Origin: Peptococcaceae bacterium UBA3937
GTDB lineage: Bacteria; Bacillota; Peptococcia; DRI-13; DTU073
DNA length: 6,637 nt
Assembly: GCA_002385735.1 (NCBI GenBank)
Contig: DGEB01000011.1
Coordinates: 40,527-47,163 of the forward strand
Direction: 5' to 3'
The notes beneath the pieces were generated by a model. It made no database searches and was not told the DNA's origin. It saw only the letters and a list, made by a program, of their open reading frames with translations. Every line of letters starts with the position of its first letter. Position 1 is the first letter of the stretch. The translations under genes were made by a program, and so were the position numbers. Below are positions 5,716 to 6,637 of this stretch, in pieces.

Positions 5716-5746
5716 TTGACGCAAAGCCGGCTCAATATGTTATAAT
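5716..5746 (+). promoter_or_regulatory. guaB: Sigma-A promoter of guaB
   Basis: TTGACG (5716-5721) and an exact TATAAT (5741-5746) preceded by TGT form an extended -10 promoter. The spacer is 19 bases, longer than the usual 17, which the extended -10 could offset. Transcription would start near 5753, leaving a leader of roughly 45 bases, too short for a purine riboswitch. Confidence 0.7.
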
Positions 5747-5797
5747 GCCAATAATATAACTGCGTAATTCAAATCAACAAGAAGAGGAGGGGGTATC

Positions 5798-6637
5798 GTG
5801 AAAGAGAACGGACTCTTGACTCACCCGGAGTCATATCAAGATAAATTCGGAAAAGTTGGCCTGACTTTTGACGATGTCCTGTTGGTCCCGGCCCGTTCGG
5901 AAGTGCTACCCAGGGATGTAGATGTTGCCACCAGCCTGACCAAAAAAATCAGATTAAACATCCCCATTATGAGCGCCGGGATGGATACGGTCACCGAATC
6001 CCGCATGGCCAGAGCCATCGCCCGCGAAGGCGGCATTGGCGTAATTCATAAAAACATGCCCATCGAAAAACAAGCCATGGAAGTGGACCGGGTCAAACGT
6101 TCGGAACACGGCATTATCACCGATCCCGTTTTCCTCAGCCGCCACCATACCATCGGGGAAGCTTTGGAAATCATGGAACGGTACCACATTTCCGGCATTC
6201 CCATTACGGAAGGGCCCAAGCTGGTCGGAATCATTACCAACCGGGACATGCGCTTTGAAACCGATTTAAGCAAAAAAATCGACGACGTGATGACCAAGGA
6301 AAACCTGGTTACCGCACCTGTCAATACGACCCTGGAAGAAGCCAAGGAAATCCTGAGCAAATACAAAATTGAAAAACTGCCCCTGGTGGATGAAGCTTTT
6401 AACCTGAAAGGCTTAATTACGATTAAGGATATCGAAAAGGCCATTAAATATCCCAATTCGGCCAAAGACGAAAACAGCAGGTTACTGGTGGCTGCCGCCG
6501 TGGGAGTTTCTGTCGACACCTATGACCGGGTGGCTGCCCTGGTCGATGCCAAGGTGGACGTGATCGTGGTGGATACGGCTCATGGCCATTCTCTCGGGGT
6601 CCTGAAAACCGTCGAAAAGTTACGGGAAATGTACCCG
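5798..6637 (+). CDS. guaB: IMP dehydrogenase (3' end outside window)
   Basis: GuaB oxidises IMP to XMP with NAD+, the committed step of guanine nucleotide synthesis. The first 280 residues are present and the frame is open to the edge. [18 protein letters not shown] (21-38) and [13 protein letters not shown] (59-71) are family signatures of the catalytic barrel. Two CBS domains fill about 107-160 and 166-220, with the typical [11 protein letters not shown] and IEKLPLVD segments. VDTAHGHS (258-265) is the start of the substrate and cofactor region; the catalytic Cys loop would fall beyond the window. The start is GTG 5798, seven bases after GGAGG in a strong purine-rich site (5783-5793). Compared from memory with Bacillus subtilis GuaB, the N-terminus has about 11 extra residues before GLTFDD. 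It has its own promoter. Confidence 0.97.
   Translation, partial: MKENGLLTHPESYQDKFGKVGLTFDDVLLVPARSEVLPRDVDVATSLTKKIRLNIPIMSAGMDTVTESRMARAIAREGGIGVIHKNMPIEKQAMEVDRVKRSEHGIITDPVFLSRHHTIGEALEIMERYHISGIPITEGPKLVGIITNRDMRFETDLSKKIDDVMTKENLVTAPVNTTLEEAKEILSKYKIEKLPLVDEAFNLKGLITIKDIEKAIKYPNSAKDENSRLLVAAAVGVSVDTYDRVAALVDAKVDVIVVDTAHGHSLGVLKTVEKLREMYP

Noticed and set aside
5737..5797. Purine riboswitch in the guaB leader
   Set aside because: The predicted leader is about 45 bases, shorter than the aptamer, and lacks the conserved loop sequences. The resemblance is only the AT-rich TATAAT-like start.
6046..6519. Long minus-strand open frame inside guaB
   Set aside because: It is a shadow of the clearly conserved guaB frame with no start signal or recognisable domain.

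Overview
This window reads as ordinary chromosome of a low- to mid-GC Gram-positive bacterium, most likely a Clostridia/Peptococcaceae-type anaerobe. The clues are strong purine-rich ribosome binding sites before every gene, heavy use of GTG and TTG starts, Bacillus-like GuaB sequence, an YkvA-type DUF1232 protein and de novo cobalamin genes. This placement is inference from style; no marker gene for taxonomy is present. I found no mobile element, RNA gene, CRISPR array or riboswitch, and no gap longer than about 140 bases between genes.

Layout. Positions 1-945 hold the 3' part of an M19 (renal-dipeptidase type) metallopeptidase whose start lies left of the window. A PHP-domain phosphoesterase (899-1753) overlaps its end by 47 bases. 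After a 139-base gap comes a cobalamin block: a 91-residue coiled-coil protein of unknown function (1893-2168), cobU two bases later (2171-2731), and cobS (2797-3618). A bidirectional terminator (3633-3658) separates cobS from a convergent minus-strand gene (3644-4546) for a membrane-anchored extracytoplasmic protein of unknown function. Divergent from that gene is a histidine-phosphatase gene, probably cobC (4685-5311), followed by a small DUF1232 membrane protein (5372-5701). A clear sigma-A type promoter then drives guaB (5798 to beyond the right edge), IMP dehydrogenase.

How the genes work together. CobU, CobS and CobC can carry out the late nucleotide-loop assembly of cobalamin: CobU activates adenosylcobinamide to its GDP form, CobS joins the alpha-ribazole moiety, and CobC removes the phosphate from alpha-ribazole phosphate or from the cobalamin phosphate product. 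The minus-strand gene physically splits this set. CobT, which makes alpha-ribazole phosphate, is not in the window. The M19 and PHP genes look translationally coupled but share no obvious pathway. GuaB is an independent purine-synthesis unit.

The points most worth a second look are a 14-residue (42-base) degenerate tandem repeat inserted in the M19 peptidase, the unknown coiled-coil gene fused in expression to cobU, the repeat-bearing anchored protein whose stop codon sits in the loop of its own terminator, and the fact that every forward-strand gene with a visible start uses GTG or TTG. I do not see convincing evidence of a new multi-gene system.
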